Source of the DNA: Centropus unirufus
Taxonomy: Eukaryota > Chordata > Aves > Cuculiformes > Centropidae
Assembly: GCA_013397695.1 (NCBI GenBank)
Contig: VYZI01000105.1
Location: 1,802,104 to 1,866,103 of the forward strand
Length of the DNA stretch: 64,000 nucleotides
Direction: 5' to 3'
This document shows positions 12,838-22,884 of this stretch, in pieces; positions within the stretch are counted from its first letter, which is position 1, and each line of letters begins with the position of its first letter. The notes below the pieces were generated by a model, which was not told where the DNA came from, ran no database searches, and worked only from the letters and a program-made list of their open reading frames with translations. Made by a program: the position numbers and the translations under genes.

Positions 12838-13681
12838 ATCATAGAATCATTGAGTCACTAGGTCAGAAAAGACCTTTAAAATACTCCAGCCAAATCATAC
12901 CTGTCCTCTATTAAATCATATCCCTCGGCACAACATCTACCAGTCTTTTGAATACCTCCAGGGACAGTGACTCAACCATCCCCCTGGGAAGCCTCTGCCA
13001 GTGTCCGATAACGATTTTGGTGAAGAAATTTTTCCTAATGTCCAATCTGAACTTCCCCTGGTGCAGTCTGAGGTCATTCCCTCTTGTCCTATCAAGTATC
13101 ACTTGAGCAAAGAGACCAACACCCACCTCTTTATAACCTCCTTTCTGGTAGCTGTAGACAGTGATAAGGTCTCCCCTCAGCCTCCTCTTCACTAAACTAA
13201 AGAATCCTAGATCCCTTAGCTGTTTCTTGTAAGACTTGTTCTCTAGACCCTTCACTAGCTTTGCTGCGCGTCTCTGGAAATGTTTCAGGACCTCAATGTC
13301 TTTCTTGCAGTGAGGGACCCAGAATTGAACACAATATTCAAGTGCAGCCTCACCAGTGCTGAATACAGGGGCAGAATCACTTCCCTGCTCCTGCTGGCCA
13401 CACTGTGGCTAATCTAAGCCAAGATACTGTTGGCCCTGGCAACCTGGGCCACTGTTGGCTCATGTTCAGTCAGCTGTCAACCAACATCCCCATGTCCTTT
13501 TCCACCAGGCAGCTTTCCAGCCACTCTTCCCCAAGCCTATAGCACTGCATGGGGTTGTTGTGTCCAAAGTGCAGTACTCAGCACTCGGCCTTGTTGAACC
13601 TCATCCCATTGATCTCAGCCCATCAATCCAGATTGTTTAGATCCCTTTGTAGAGCCTCCCTACCTTCAAGAAAATCAACAG
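12838..13681 (-). mobile_element. CR1 fragment (type II), ~840 bp
   Basis: Opens with 'atcatagaatcattgagtc', then 'cagaaaagacctttaaaat', 'gaatacctccagggacagtg', 'cctggtgcagtctgagg', 'cctcttgtcctatcaag' and 'aggtctcccctcagcctcc'. It continues into antisense ORF2: 'ttgcagtgagggacccagaa', 'tccctgctcctgctggccac' and 'gggttgttgtgtcc'. The truncation is at about 13681. It is one of the most complete type II copies here and is useful as an internal reference for the others. Confidence 0.93.
12911..13255 (-). pseudogene. CR1 ORF2 C-terminal remnant (114 codons)
   Basis: Sense-direction frame inside the type II CR1. It shows the family's C-terminal blocks: 'GLENKSYKKQLRDLGFFSLV' near the start, 'KRRLRGDLITVYSYQKGG', a 'DRTRGNDLRLHQGKFRLDIR' block and 'WQRLPRGMVESLSLEVFKR' toward the end. 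It begins at an internal methionine and lies downstream of the catalytic domain. It has no activity by itself and is evidence of identity only. Confidence 0.85.
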
Positions 13682-13705
13682 GAGTTTTTAAACAGGAGTT
13701 TTTAA
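13678..13705. repeat. 14-bp exact tandem duplication
   Basis: The unit 'acaggagtttttaa' occurs twice with no spacer at 13678-13691 and 13692-13705. It sits at the 5' truncation edge of the CR1, so it may be a product of the insertion or of later slippage. Confidence 0.85.
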
Positions 13706-14744
13706 AGCTGATTGCAAACATACAAGGAATGAGATGAAGCAGAGTGAGAAAGAGAAAGAAAATCTCATGCTCTTACACAACTGGACTTCATTGTGAATGG
13801 CAACACTACACCATCAGCAAGAAGTCTATTTGTCCTCACAGTGGCCTGTGCCACGTTAAAGATCGATGTGGAGATTACGGTACAAAATTCATGGTATATC
13901 TTGATCTGCTGTTCTTCCTTGGAGGAAAATAGCTGACAAATACTCAGCACCATCAAATGATGATTCTTATTATCAGCATTCTTATATTGGTTTCAAGAAG
14001 TGGCAAACAGGAACAGTTTCCTCTGGCATCAGTTTGCAACCCTCCTGGGCTGGCAGTGAAACAAAAAGTTGTCATGAAATAGGAGCCCAGGAATTAATGA
14101 ATTTATTCCATCCAGACATCCACATTCTCTTTCTCTCTGTGGTGTCTGGGTCCAGATTCCTGAGCTGAAAATGAAAGGACTGAATGGAAATAAATTGTTC
14201 CTAAACAATATACCCTCACCTACTGATAATGTTTTCCTGAAGGCCACGTTAGAGCTTTATACCTCACAGCATGAGGATTTGTATTCCTTCTAATTCCCTT
14301 TTCTCTGTGTCTTCAGTTTATTATCCTGATGTGTACCATCTTTCTGTACATCTATCCCCATCATCTTCCACCCCTCAAATAGCTTCACATCCACTTAATA
14401 AGTTCAACTAAATGCGATAGAATGATAGAAGACTTAAAAGCATTAAAATTCTACAACAGGTGGATTCTGTACCCCATGTGCATCTCCATCAAAGGCTTTG
14501 GGCTTTGTACACTTGAAACTATGAGACAATGAATACTGTTGACATAATCCACAAAGAAAACACAGGGCATAGCTGGCTTATTAAACACAGCAGAGAGCTG
14601 GCTACCTGCAAGACTGGCAGCATTTTACCCAGTTGGCTGGTGGCAACAAGAGTAGAAAGAGGCCATAAGTAAATTTAACCATGTTTCTATGTAAAAGAGG
14701 AGGATGAAAGACCTTAGAGGCATTGCTACAAAGAACGACTAGAA
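13706..14744. other. Unique DNA, no gene seen
   Basis: Frames of 60 to 72 codons on both strands (13744-13956, 14029-14247) overlap each other and have no recognisable content. No repeat family identified. Confidence 0.55.
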
Positions 14745-15069
14745 AGCTTCTGCTATGAGGACAGGCTGAGAGATGAGGTTGTTCACCCTGGAGGAGGCTC
14801 AAGGGAGACCCTATAGTCTCCATTCAGTACCTGAAGGGGACTACCAGAAAGCTGGAGAGAGATGTTTTACAAGGAAATGTAGTGATAGGATGAAGAGGAA
14901 TGGTTTTAAATTGGAAGGGGGAAGATTTAGATTAGACTTTAGGAAGAAATTCTTCATGATGGTGGTGGTGTGACACTGGCACAGATTGCCAAGGAAAGCT
15001 ATGGATGCCCCATCCCTGGAACTGTTCAAGACGAGGCTGGATGGGACCTTGAACCTGATTCTATGATTC
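14745..15069 (+). mobile_element. CR1 fragment with its last ~90 bp missing but octamer present
   Basis: Sense on +. It starts near 'ctatgaggacaggctgagag', then 'aggagg ctcaagggagaccc'-like sequence, 'gatgaagaggaatgg', 'attagactttaggaagaaat', 'tgacactggcacagattgcc' and 'ccccatccctggaactg'. The usual UTR end (the 'tggaaggtgtccctgccc' and 'ttggaactggatgatct' blocks) is absent: 'gggaccttgaacctg' runs straight into 'attctatgattc' at 15058-15069. Module copy A follows at once. The + frame at 14773-14973 is a short ORF2 end. Confidence 0.85.
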
Positions 15070-15197
15070 ACAACCCCGACTTAATACCTGAGAATCCACA
15101 GCAGTACTAAACCCCAAGTCAGATATCCTCAGGAAAACAACAGTAGGTTTGTCTAATATGGGTGCATGATCCTGATGAACATGTTTCCATCTGAAAA
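15061..15197 (+). repeat. Module copy A of a two-copy ~138-bp repeat (not CR1)
   Basis: From the CR1 octamer 'ctatgatt' to 'ctgaaaa'. It aligns, with few gaps and roughly 75-80% identity by eye, to 22746-22884 in the same orientation. Shared landmarks are 'ctaaaccccaag', 'agatatcctcagga', 'gtaggtttgtctga/aat' and 'gatgaacatgttt'. I do not recognise the family. In this copy a type II CR1 tail begins immediately after the module. Confidence 0.85.
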
Positions 15198-15393
15198 TGC
15201 AGAAGACAGTGGTGAAGCATTGGAACAGGCTGCCCAGGGCAGTGGTGGAGTCTCCATCCTTGAAGGTGCTCAAAAAATACGTAGATGTAGTGCTTCAGGA
15301 CATGGTTTAGAAGGCATGTTTATGATACATTGATGGCTGGACTTGATGATCTCAGAGGTATTTTCCAACCTTAACTATTCTATGATTCTATCA
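15198..15393 (+). mobile_element. CR1 3' tail (type II)
   Basis: Shows 'gtggtgaagcattggaacag', 'gctgcccagggcagtggtgg', 'gtctccatccttgaagg', 'gcttcaggacatggtttag', 'ggacttgatgatctcagagg' and the end 'ttccaaccttaactattcta' plus octamers to about 15393. It is cut at its 5' side exactly where module copy A ends. Confidence 0.93.
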
Positions 15394-16125
15394 GCTCCTG
15401 GAAAGCAAGCTCAGGGTTTATCATTCATTGGGTTTTGAGGTTTTTTTGTTTCTTTTTTTTTTTTGGTGAAGGGTTTCCTGTTGCAATTTCCTTGTTTATT
15501 CTGTAACTCTGGGCAACCAGCTGCCTCCCAGGGTGCTCCCAAGAAAAGAGAATGCTGTGATAGACCACACACAGAAACTTTAGTTTCATCAGTGAGCAAC
15601 TGTTCTGAGATATACTTTAGGTGTCTGGCAAAGCCAAAGCAGCTCTGGCACTGAATTAAAATGAAGAAAAACAACACTGCAGGAAAAAAAACCTGTAGAA
15701 ATGGCAGTCCTGTGAAACATTCTCTCTGCTAGATATTCATGGATTGCATCAGGCATGATGTTATGTCAGGGAGCAACAAGCATGTCAGGGGGCAACAAAT
15801 GCACAGTTGTATTGAAGGCAAATATATTTAAAGTGTTAGGTTGGAAAGGTTGGAGGATGAATCTTTCCTGACTCAAGATGAGGAGAAGCAAAGTAAACCA
15901 GAACTGACATCTTTCTTTGCTCTCTTGTCCTGCTGGTTACACTACTCCTCAGTAGGAGACCATACTTTAGCTTTCGTGGCCCATTCAGCCCTCTGATGTC
16001 CTGTATTTTGCTGCCTACAATTGAATGGCATAAATGAAAAATAATAATGATGGCAATTTACTCCTGTTAAATTCACAGACCGCTGGTCATTCCAGAGTAA
16101 AGGTGGGATTTTTTTCACAATTAAA
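15394..16125. other. Unique DNA with small simple repeats
   Basis: Contains a T-rich run at about 15444-15464 and an imperfect 19-bp tandem pair at about 15763-15800 ('atgtcagggagcaacaagc' and 'atgtcagggggcaacaaat'). The antisense frame at 15411-15677 crosses the T run and is not convincing. No gene seen. Confidence 0.6.
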
Positions 16126-16162
16126 TTCTTTTTATAGTGGATTAATTAAAACATTAGAGAAA
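16126..16162 (+). repeat. Left arm of a perfect 37-bp inverted repeat
   Basis: Begins 'ttctttttatagtgg', has TTAATTAA in the middle and ends 'cattagagaaa'. All 37 bases are the reverse complement of 16840-16876. The match stops sharply on both sides: the outside base at 16125 and the inside base at 16163 already differ. See the finding for interpretations. Confidence 0.97.
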
Positions 16163-16839
16163 TGTCTACATGTCTACAATCTTCTATTTTCACATTTACA
16201 CAGGAGTACAATATAATTTTTCACATTTATAATATTTATTTATTGATCTTATATCTATGGAAGCCAAAGCAGCACAGTAAATCTTGCATTCCTATGGGCT
16301 TATCAATAGTGGGAGCAAAAAGAAGCTTTGGTAGTTGCATTCATGCGACATATGAATACTGGGTTGGTAGACCTGAGATATCAATGCAGTTTAAGCAACG
16401 TCAGTGAAGCATCCTGATTTGTGAGGTTTGCCCATACTGCTCAAGACAGAATCAATCTCCGTGTAATGAAGCATTGAAATGTACAGTTTTTACAAAACGG
16501 GACTTCGAACAGTATTTACCAAATTGCAGCATTGTGCAGCTCACATAAATCTAAACTACTAAATCTTTTGAAGTGATTAGATCCAACCGTACATGTGGAT
16601 TTCTATTGAAGATCAGGGCCCAGTGATCGCAGTATCTATGGCAGTGTTAGTTTGTTCAAATTTTCGGGGCATCCACAGGTTGACTTGGACTTGGAAGAAC
16701 TTTTGTGTGAACTGTTTTATTTTTTTCTCCTGTATTCAGCTCACAGAATTCTTAGGGAATATTCAAAGGACATGAGAGAGGAGTCTAGTGGTTGCTCACA
16801 GCCCCAAACATGTTAGCGGATTTAGGTATCAGCCCTCCT
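16163..16839. other. 677-bp segment enclosed by the 37-bp inverted repeat
   Basis: Unique sequence with no CR1 in it. Next to the left arm is an 8-bp exact duplication ('tgtctaca' twice, 16163-16178). Frames at 16034-16216, 16162-16407 and 16593-16775 are short and unrecognised, and I see no transposase-like residues. It may be an inverted genomic segment or the inside of a non-autonomous foldback element; the sequence alone does not decide. Confidence 0.6.
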
Positions 16840-16876
16840 TTTCTCTAATGTTTTAATTAATCCACTATAAAAAGAA
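16840..16876 (-). repeat. Right arm of the perfect 37-bp inverted repeat
   Basis: Starts 'tttctctaatg', contains TTAATTAA and ends 'ccactataaaaagaa'. It is the exact reverse complement of the left arm at 16126-16162. Outside it comes 'aaagatatac'; outside the left arm is 'caattaaa'. The only possible target duplication is therefore the weak 3-bp 'aaa'. A CR1 fragment starts about 23 bp further on. Confidence 0.97.
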
Positions 16877-16898
16877 AAAGATATACTTAAAAATAAAG

Positions 16899-17104
16899 AG
16901 GGTAGATTTAGATTAGATGTGGGCACTGGAACAGGTTGTCCAGAGAAGTCATGGATGCCTCACGCCTTGAAATGTTCAAAGCCAGGTTGGATAGGACTTT
17001 TAGCAGCATGGTTCAGTGGAAGGTGTCCCTGTCCACAGCAAGGGGGTTAGAACTGGATGATCTTTAAATTCCCTTCCAACCCAAAACAATCTATGATTCT
17101 ATAA
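16899..17104 (+). mobile_element. CR1 3'-end fragment (type I), internally shortened
   Basis: Starts 'gggtagatttagattagatg', then jumps to 'gggcactggaacaggttg', skipping the usual 'aggaagaaattcttc' block of about 35-40 bp. It continues 'agaagtcatggatgcc', 'ttcaaagccaggttggatag', 'agtggaaggtgtccctgtcc', 'tggatgatctttaaattcc' and 'ctatgattctataat'. The 3' end is intact. Confidence 0.92.
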
Positions 17105-18506
17105 TATAATGCATATCCTTCTCTTCCCTCTTTATTCCTCACAGAGAGGGAAGACTCTTCAGTTTACTGAAGAGAATCATCCTTGTAAGAACAAACAACA
17201 AGCGATCATCTAACAAGAGAAGGGAATAATATACCATCACCTTTCTGGATTCCAGAAATTTTCCTGTGAAAGCTGCTTGTTTATGTACTTGAACACTTGA
17301 TTACTTGAGTACTGTCCTTCCAAGAAAGAATTGCCAGGAAGGAGATGGAGTTCCTACCATGGAACAGATAATCAGCTCTTTTAACCTAATAGCTAGTTTC
17401 TTTCAGTGGCACCATTGGTGATCTCCCAGAACACATACCAAATCAACCTCTTTGCAAGATCTTTGTGAGTTTCTTTAGTCACAGTGTGAAATTTCTTCTG
17501 CATCTCAATTGAGGTAGCAGGTGCGCTCATAATTTATTTCTCTGAACTTGTATAGCTACTGAGTTATGTTTAGTCATGTCAAACTCTGATTTTTGTGTGT
17601 GTTCCTACCTTTTCATCCTCTAGTCCTAGATTTCTTAAGCAATTAAGTGAAAAACATTTCATGGGAAAATTATTTTATTGATGACAGACAGTAAAGACAC
17701 GTGGGAAGGAAGTACAGCAGCCTGAAAAACATCAACAAAAAAAAAATCAACCAAACACATAATCTCATCCAAAAAACCTTGCAATTAATTACTTAAAAGA
17801 ACACATCCAACAAAACCTTTAAACAAACCAGGCTACTACCCAACAAACAAGACCAATTAGCAAAATTGCAAAGTATTATCCAGGGAGAGAAGGAAAAACA
17901 CTCTGAGGTTTCATTTGATGATTTTCAGGCACGGGGATGCTGGACATGATGTAACACCAGCCAGGAGAAATACGAGCTTTTATGTGCAAAGAGACAGCAG
18001 GAGATGAGAAAGCAGCTCCTCTGATGGATTTCCTGATTGCACTGAGCCCCCATGAATGTAAAGATTGGTATTTTTATTGTTTTGTCCACTATCTTGCCCA
18101 GAGATTTAATGGATATCATTTACAGAGATGATAGGATATTTAATTTCCAGTAGAAGTTTCTTTCAACCCACTCTTTTCTTCTTTAAAATTTAGCTTATAT
18201 CTAATCTTCACCATCAATACCAGTATATAGATGAGCTCTTTCTACAACCTGGTCGATGAAAAAAAAAAATTCCTCAAAAATGAACTTTAGGAAGCATTAA
18301 AGAATATCAGTGATTCTCCAGTGAAAGTCCTGCCTCCTGAAGGCTGAAGGTTGATTGTTCAAGGCTATGTGACTCTTTAAGAAATGCCTTTCTAATCTAC
18401 TTTCCTCAGGAAACAAACTTAGGTGATTATTTTCCACATATGTGCAATCATACAAATGACCATCTACCCAACTGTCAGTTGCATCTCACAAAAAGGTAGA
18501 ACTTGG
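17105..18506. other. Unique DNA with an A/C-rich, G-poor tract
   Basis: From about 17728 to 17862 the + strand is built almost only of A and C, with little G. It includes an A9 run near 17740 and repeated 'caaacaa' and 'ccaac' words, a low-complexity tract rather than a gene. The rest is unremarkable. Confidence 0.6.
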
Positions 18507-18815
18507 TAGAATCATAGAATAGTTTGGGCTGGAAGTTACCTTAAAGTTCATGCAGTTCCAAGCCCCCTGCAATGTCCAGAGACTTCCTCCACTGGATCAA
18601 GTTACTCAAGCCTCATTCAACCTGGTCTTCAAACCTCAGGGATGGGTTAACCACGACTTCTCTGGGCAACCTCTGGTGCCTCACCACTCTCACAATAAAA
18701 AAATTCTTCCTAATACCTAATGTACATCTCTCCTCCTTTGGCTGAAAACCACTACCCTTCATCCCATCACTATACTCCCTGATAAAGAGCCCCTTTCTAT
18801 CTTTTCTGTAGGCAC
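18507..18815 (-). mobile_element. CR1 3'-end fragment (type I)
   Basis: Starts 'tagaatcatagaatagtttg', then 'ccttaaagttcatgcagttc', 'ctggatcaagttactcaag', 'ctctgggcaacctctgg', 'ttcttcctaatacctaatg' and 'atcccatcactatactccc'. It ends near 'cttttctgtaggc'. The - frame 18613-18873 is a short ORF2 end that runs beyond the element. Confidence 0.92.
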
Positions 18816-20527
18816 ACATTTCCAAAACATATGGATTTCTTCCACTGTAAAAATTGTTCTTCAGTGAGCACAACCCTTGTTGGATGTCAGAGGAGCCATC
18901 AAATTTCTTTGTGTTGACTCAAAACTGCACTGGAAATTAGTGCAGGGCCACTACTGACCATCATAAAATTAAATAGTATCTAAAATAAATCAAGGAAAAT
19001 TTGAAAGGGAATGATGCTAAACATTTTCCATCGACATTATCAAAGACTGACAATATTTCCATGAATTTGCAAATGTGGAAAAGAATGCAGATAAAGGACA
19101 GAAAATGTAAGCTTTATTATCCTTATTTTTATGGTAAGTAGCACAAATGCAAGACTACAATGGGATTTTTCCAAGATTATGGAAAGATAGACAATGGAGA
19201 AAGTGGCAATCATCCTGAAAATTCCTAACAACCAGTATGAAGTAGGAGCCTTTTTTTCTCACTTATGGAACTAGTTTTCCGTTCCAAATGGTTTATCTGA
19301 ATGAATTACACATCTAGCTAGTATCTTGCCATATAGCTCCCAAATCTGTTTCTACATTTTGAAGAAGTTTGTTTTCACAGCTTGTATACCCCTTCTGAGA
19401 GGAGAGAAGAAATAAAAAAAATCTTCCCTTTTCTCTCGTTTCCTGTTCTGTGGGGGTCTCAGTGAAGACTCTGAGAACTTATTGCCTATATTTGCCAAGA
19501 AGGAAAGCAAAGCACGTATAGCAGTAGAATCTCCTCCTTGTCTTCAGCCTGCAGGCACTTAGATAAAACATCTCTGCTTAGCTTCTATAGGGGAAAGATA
19601 TCTAAAAGAGCACTGGCTTCCAGCAACAACTCAGTTCAGATGAGTTGGGTCTAACCCAATGCATCCTAGCAAATGGTCTTTGCTCAACTGCTTTTCATTG
19701 AGGCTGACACCTCCAGAGCCATATCCACCTCTCTACTCATCACTAGTTAATCACCGAAGGACTAGTAGCGGGTTTTTCCTTCACTGGTGCTTAAGGTGAA
19801 TGCAGAAAAGCTATATTGTGATCAATATTCAGGGAGAAGAGAAGGGAGAATGGGACGGTCATGAATACATTGTACTGCTGAGTACAGATTCTTAGGCCGG
19901 TGCATCTGATAAACATTCCACCCAAAAAGGCTTTGTCAGATAAGCCATTTCTGACTGGAAATGCCAAATATGAAGATCACTGTTCTTTTCAGCATTAGCA
20001 TTAGGGTAGTAATGCTGCAGCAGAAGAGAACAAGGTAGAGCTTCCTCAGACAGGGAAAGAAAAATCAAAATTAAGCACTTCTCTTTTCAGCCTTTTAGAT
20101 TTGAGCACCTAACTGAAGTTGGAGACTTCAAGGGCTATTTCTCTTAACAGGGGAAACACAGCATCTCTGTATTGTGCTTTCTGATTGCTCACACACTTGG
20201 GTGAGGGATGCCTTCTTGTGTGTCCAGTGCTCAACCCAGCTTTATCACCAGGGAGACTTAGTAGGCTAACAGTTGTACCTCAGCATCTGAATAGATTTGC
20301 AGCATTGGGATATGTTACAAAAACGTAGAATATCAAAACATATTATTATTGATATCTTTAATAATAAAAAATTTGTCTCCTTCACTGAACCAACCTCTCT
20401 GATAAAGCCTCTGTGATTAGATAATCAGGATTTTTTTTCAGTTACTGTAAGACAAAGCTTGCTTGAGTAACCTGAATGCAGTTACCCCTTATTTCATCTT
20501 CATTGCTTTCTCAACAGCAAAAAGATG
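18816..20527. other. Unique DNA, no gene seen
   Basis: No frame above 63 codons and no repeat family recognised. The base composition does not differ from the flanks. Confidence 0.6.
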
Positions 20528-20570
20528 GAATCATAGAATCATAGAATCATAGAATCATAGAATCATAGAA
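20528..20570. repeat. Expanded CR1 terminal octamer array
   Basis: Five full copies of 'gaatcata' in a row (20528-20567) plus a partial sixth. They form the extreme 3' end of the CR1 that follows on -. Most other CR1 copies in this window have one to three units, so this array is long for the window. Confidence 0.95.
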
Positions 20571-21105
20571 CGGTTTGGATTGCAAGGGACCTTAAAGATC
20601 ATCCAGTTCCAACACCCTTGCCATGGGCAGGGTCACCTCCCACTGAATCAGGTTGCTCAAAGCCTCATCCAATCTGGTCTTGAACACCTCCGGGAATGGG
20701 GCATCTACAGCTTCTCTGGGCAACTCCTGTCAATACCTCACCACCCTCACAGGTAAAAAATCCTTCCTAATACATCATCTAAATCTACCCTCTATTAGCT
20801 TAAAACCATAACTCCTCATCCTATCCCTTCACTCCTTGATAAAGAGCACCTCTCCAGCTTTTCTATAGGCCCCCTTTAAGTACTGGAAGGCTGCTAAGAG
20901 TTCACCCCAGAGCTTTCAATTCTCTAGGCTGAAAAACCCCAACTATCCAAGCCTTTCCTTATACAGGAGGTGCTCCTGCCCTCTGATCACCATTGCCGTC
21001 TTCCTTTTGATTCAGTCTAACAGATCTATCCATGTCCTTCCTGGGTTGACAACTCCAGAACTGAACACAAGGCTCCAGATAAGGTCTCCAGAATAGAGGG
21101 GCATA
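20528..21105 (-). mobile_element. CR1 fragment (type I), ~580 bp
   Basis: After the octamer array comes 'cggtttggattgcaaggg', 'tcatccagttccaacaccc', 'gccatgggcagggtcacc', 'gcttctctgggcaac', 'aaatctaccctctattagc', 'tctaggctgaaaaacccc' and 'gaggtgctcctgccctctg'. The end near 21105 ('agaatagaggggcataatc') is the 5' truncation. The UTR is complete but the ORF2 part is frame-broken. Confidence 0.94.
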
Positions 21106-22334
21106 ATCAAATGATAGGCATAAATAATTGAAATGAAATAATACAAATCAAAGGCATAAATGACAGCAACAACAAAAACGTCAAAAGCAAAACCATAACA
21201 ATAACAAACAGCTTGCTTTTTTTTCTGAGGAACTCCCAAGATAGAATACCATCTTCAAGAAAATGTGTTTATTTAACTCCAGGTTCAAGTACTTGTTATC
21301 CCGCTACTGAGGCGACATAACCATACTTATTTGCCCACTTTTCCCCAGGTTCTTTGATTGATATTTCTATTTTATGTCTAAGAGAACACATGTCTGGTTT
21401 TGGCTGCTTTTCTCCCTTCCAGTTTCCTGCAGAAAAAAAAAAAAAAAAAGCAATTTTTATACCTTATTATCTTCTTCTAGATTTATAACAAGTCTTATTT
21501 TGTCAGCAAAGTATAAGAAGCCAGCACATCTTGCAGATGGTGTAATTTGAGGAATGCCTTTCAGTTCCTCCTGCATGTGTAAGATCTTCTCTGGAGCAGA
21601 CTGTCCCACTCCCACTCTTGGATTTCAGGACGGTTTCATCTTATTATTACACTTGGTAACAGAAAACCCTAGAATGGATTTTCTGATCATCGAAAAAAGC
21701 AAGTTCTTTCAAAATGTAAACATTTAGATAAATCACAGTCATTTCAGTGACATTTTCCATTTCGTTATGAAAAACATTTCAACCAGCAATTTAATGAAGA
21801 TTTTTTTCAGCTTGTTTTTACTTTTAAAAAGCAGTACATTTTCGCTTCTCTTTGAGAGGCTGATTTTCTCAGTTTTTAACTTCAGACTGCCTGTCTTTTT
21901 GCCATGGAAATTCAAGAAAAAAGAACTAAAAGCAATTTTTATTACATTTTGACATTGCTACTTCTTTCATTGCCATTTATTTTTCAGTGCCAAGGATAAG
22001 GGTTCATTAAATAATTAAGACAAAATTAATAACATAACTATGAATGAAATACTTTTTTCTTTCCCTCTGAGAAAGCTGAACTATCAGATATTTCAAAAAA
22101 AGTCTGTTTGCTTGTTCTTGCCTGAAATCCTAAGGAAACTAAAGTATTCATGATCACATGGTACACGTGTTTATTTTCCTGTATTCCATTTTATCTTTTC
22201 TCTTTATTCATCTGTTCTTCCTTAATAAGTCATAAAGCTAACAGACTATTTCAACCTAGTTTGTCTGAAGGGAGGATTATTAAAATAATCCTGATTGGAG
22301 AAAGGAGAAAAGAGAGATAGAGAGGTGTAAGATG
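21106..22334. other. Unique AT-rich DNA with A-rich tracts
   Basis: About 21110-21210 is A-rich and repetitive ('aggcataaat' occurs twice, and 'aacaa' words recur). A run of 17 A is at 21433-21449. A short palindromic hairpin lies at 22273-22292 (9-bp arms 'aggattatt' and 'aataatcct' with a 2-bp loop). No gene. Confidence 0.6.
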
Positions 22335-22750
22335 GATCATGCTTTCTGGAGCTCATCTTACAAAGAGCAATTGAAGGAACTGGGATTGTTTAAGCTCGTG
22401 GAGATAAAGCTGAACTTATTTCTCTCTACAACTACCTAAAATTAGGTAGCAAGTTCAGTGGTGGTCTCTTCTACCAAGTAAGAGGTGACACGACCAGAGG
22501 AAATGGCCTCAAGTTGTGCTAGGGGAGGTTTAGATTGGATATTAGGAAGAATTTTCCACAGGGAGAGTAGTCAAGCATTGAAATAGGGTATCCAGGGAAG
22601 TGATGGAGTGTCCATTCCTGGAAGCGTTAAGAAAAAAATGTGTGGATGTTATGCTTCAGGACATAATTTAGTAGGCACAGTGGCATTGGGATAATGTTTG
22701 GACTTGATCTTGGACATCTGTTTCAAACTTAACAATTCCATGATTCTATG
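22335..22750 (+). mobile_element. CR1 3'-end fragment (type II), ~415 bp
   Basis: Shows 'gaaggaactgggattgttta', 'ctctacaactacctaaaatt', 'gtggtctcttctaccaag', 'tgacacgaccagaggaaatg', 'attggatattaggaagaatt', 'gtgatggagtgtccattcc', 'gcttcaggacataatttagt' and the end 'cttaacaattccatgattct'. The 3' octamer at 22746 runs straight into module copy B. Confidence 0.93.
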
Positions 22751-22884
22751 ATCCAGAACCCTGACTTGATATTGAAATATTCACAACAGTGCTAAACCCC
22801 AAGACAGATATCCTCAGGACACCCAGGGTAGGTTTGTCTGATTGGTTGATGTACAATTATGATGAACATGTTTTTATCTGAAAA
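22746..22884 (+). repeat. Module copy B of the two-copy ~138-bp repeat (not CR1)
   Basis: Same orientation as copy A at 15061-15197. It begins at the octamer of a different CR1 class and ends 'tttttatctgaaaa'. Its minus strand contains a CCAAT word (about 22837-22843), which copy A lacks. What follows (from 22885, 'ctcactggagg') does not match what follows copy A, so the shared unit is bounded on both sides. Confidence 0.85.

Noticed and set aside
20528..20570. Regular short repeats as a CRISPR array
   Set aside because: The 8-bp units have no spacers and are the 3' end of a CR1 element.
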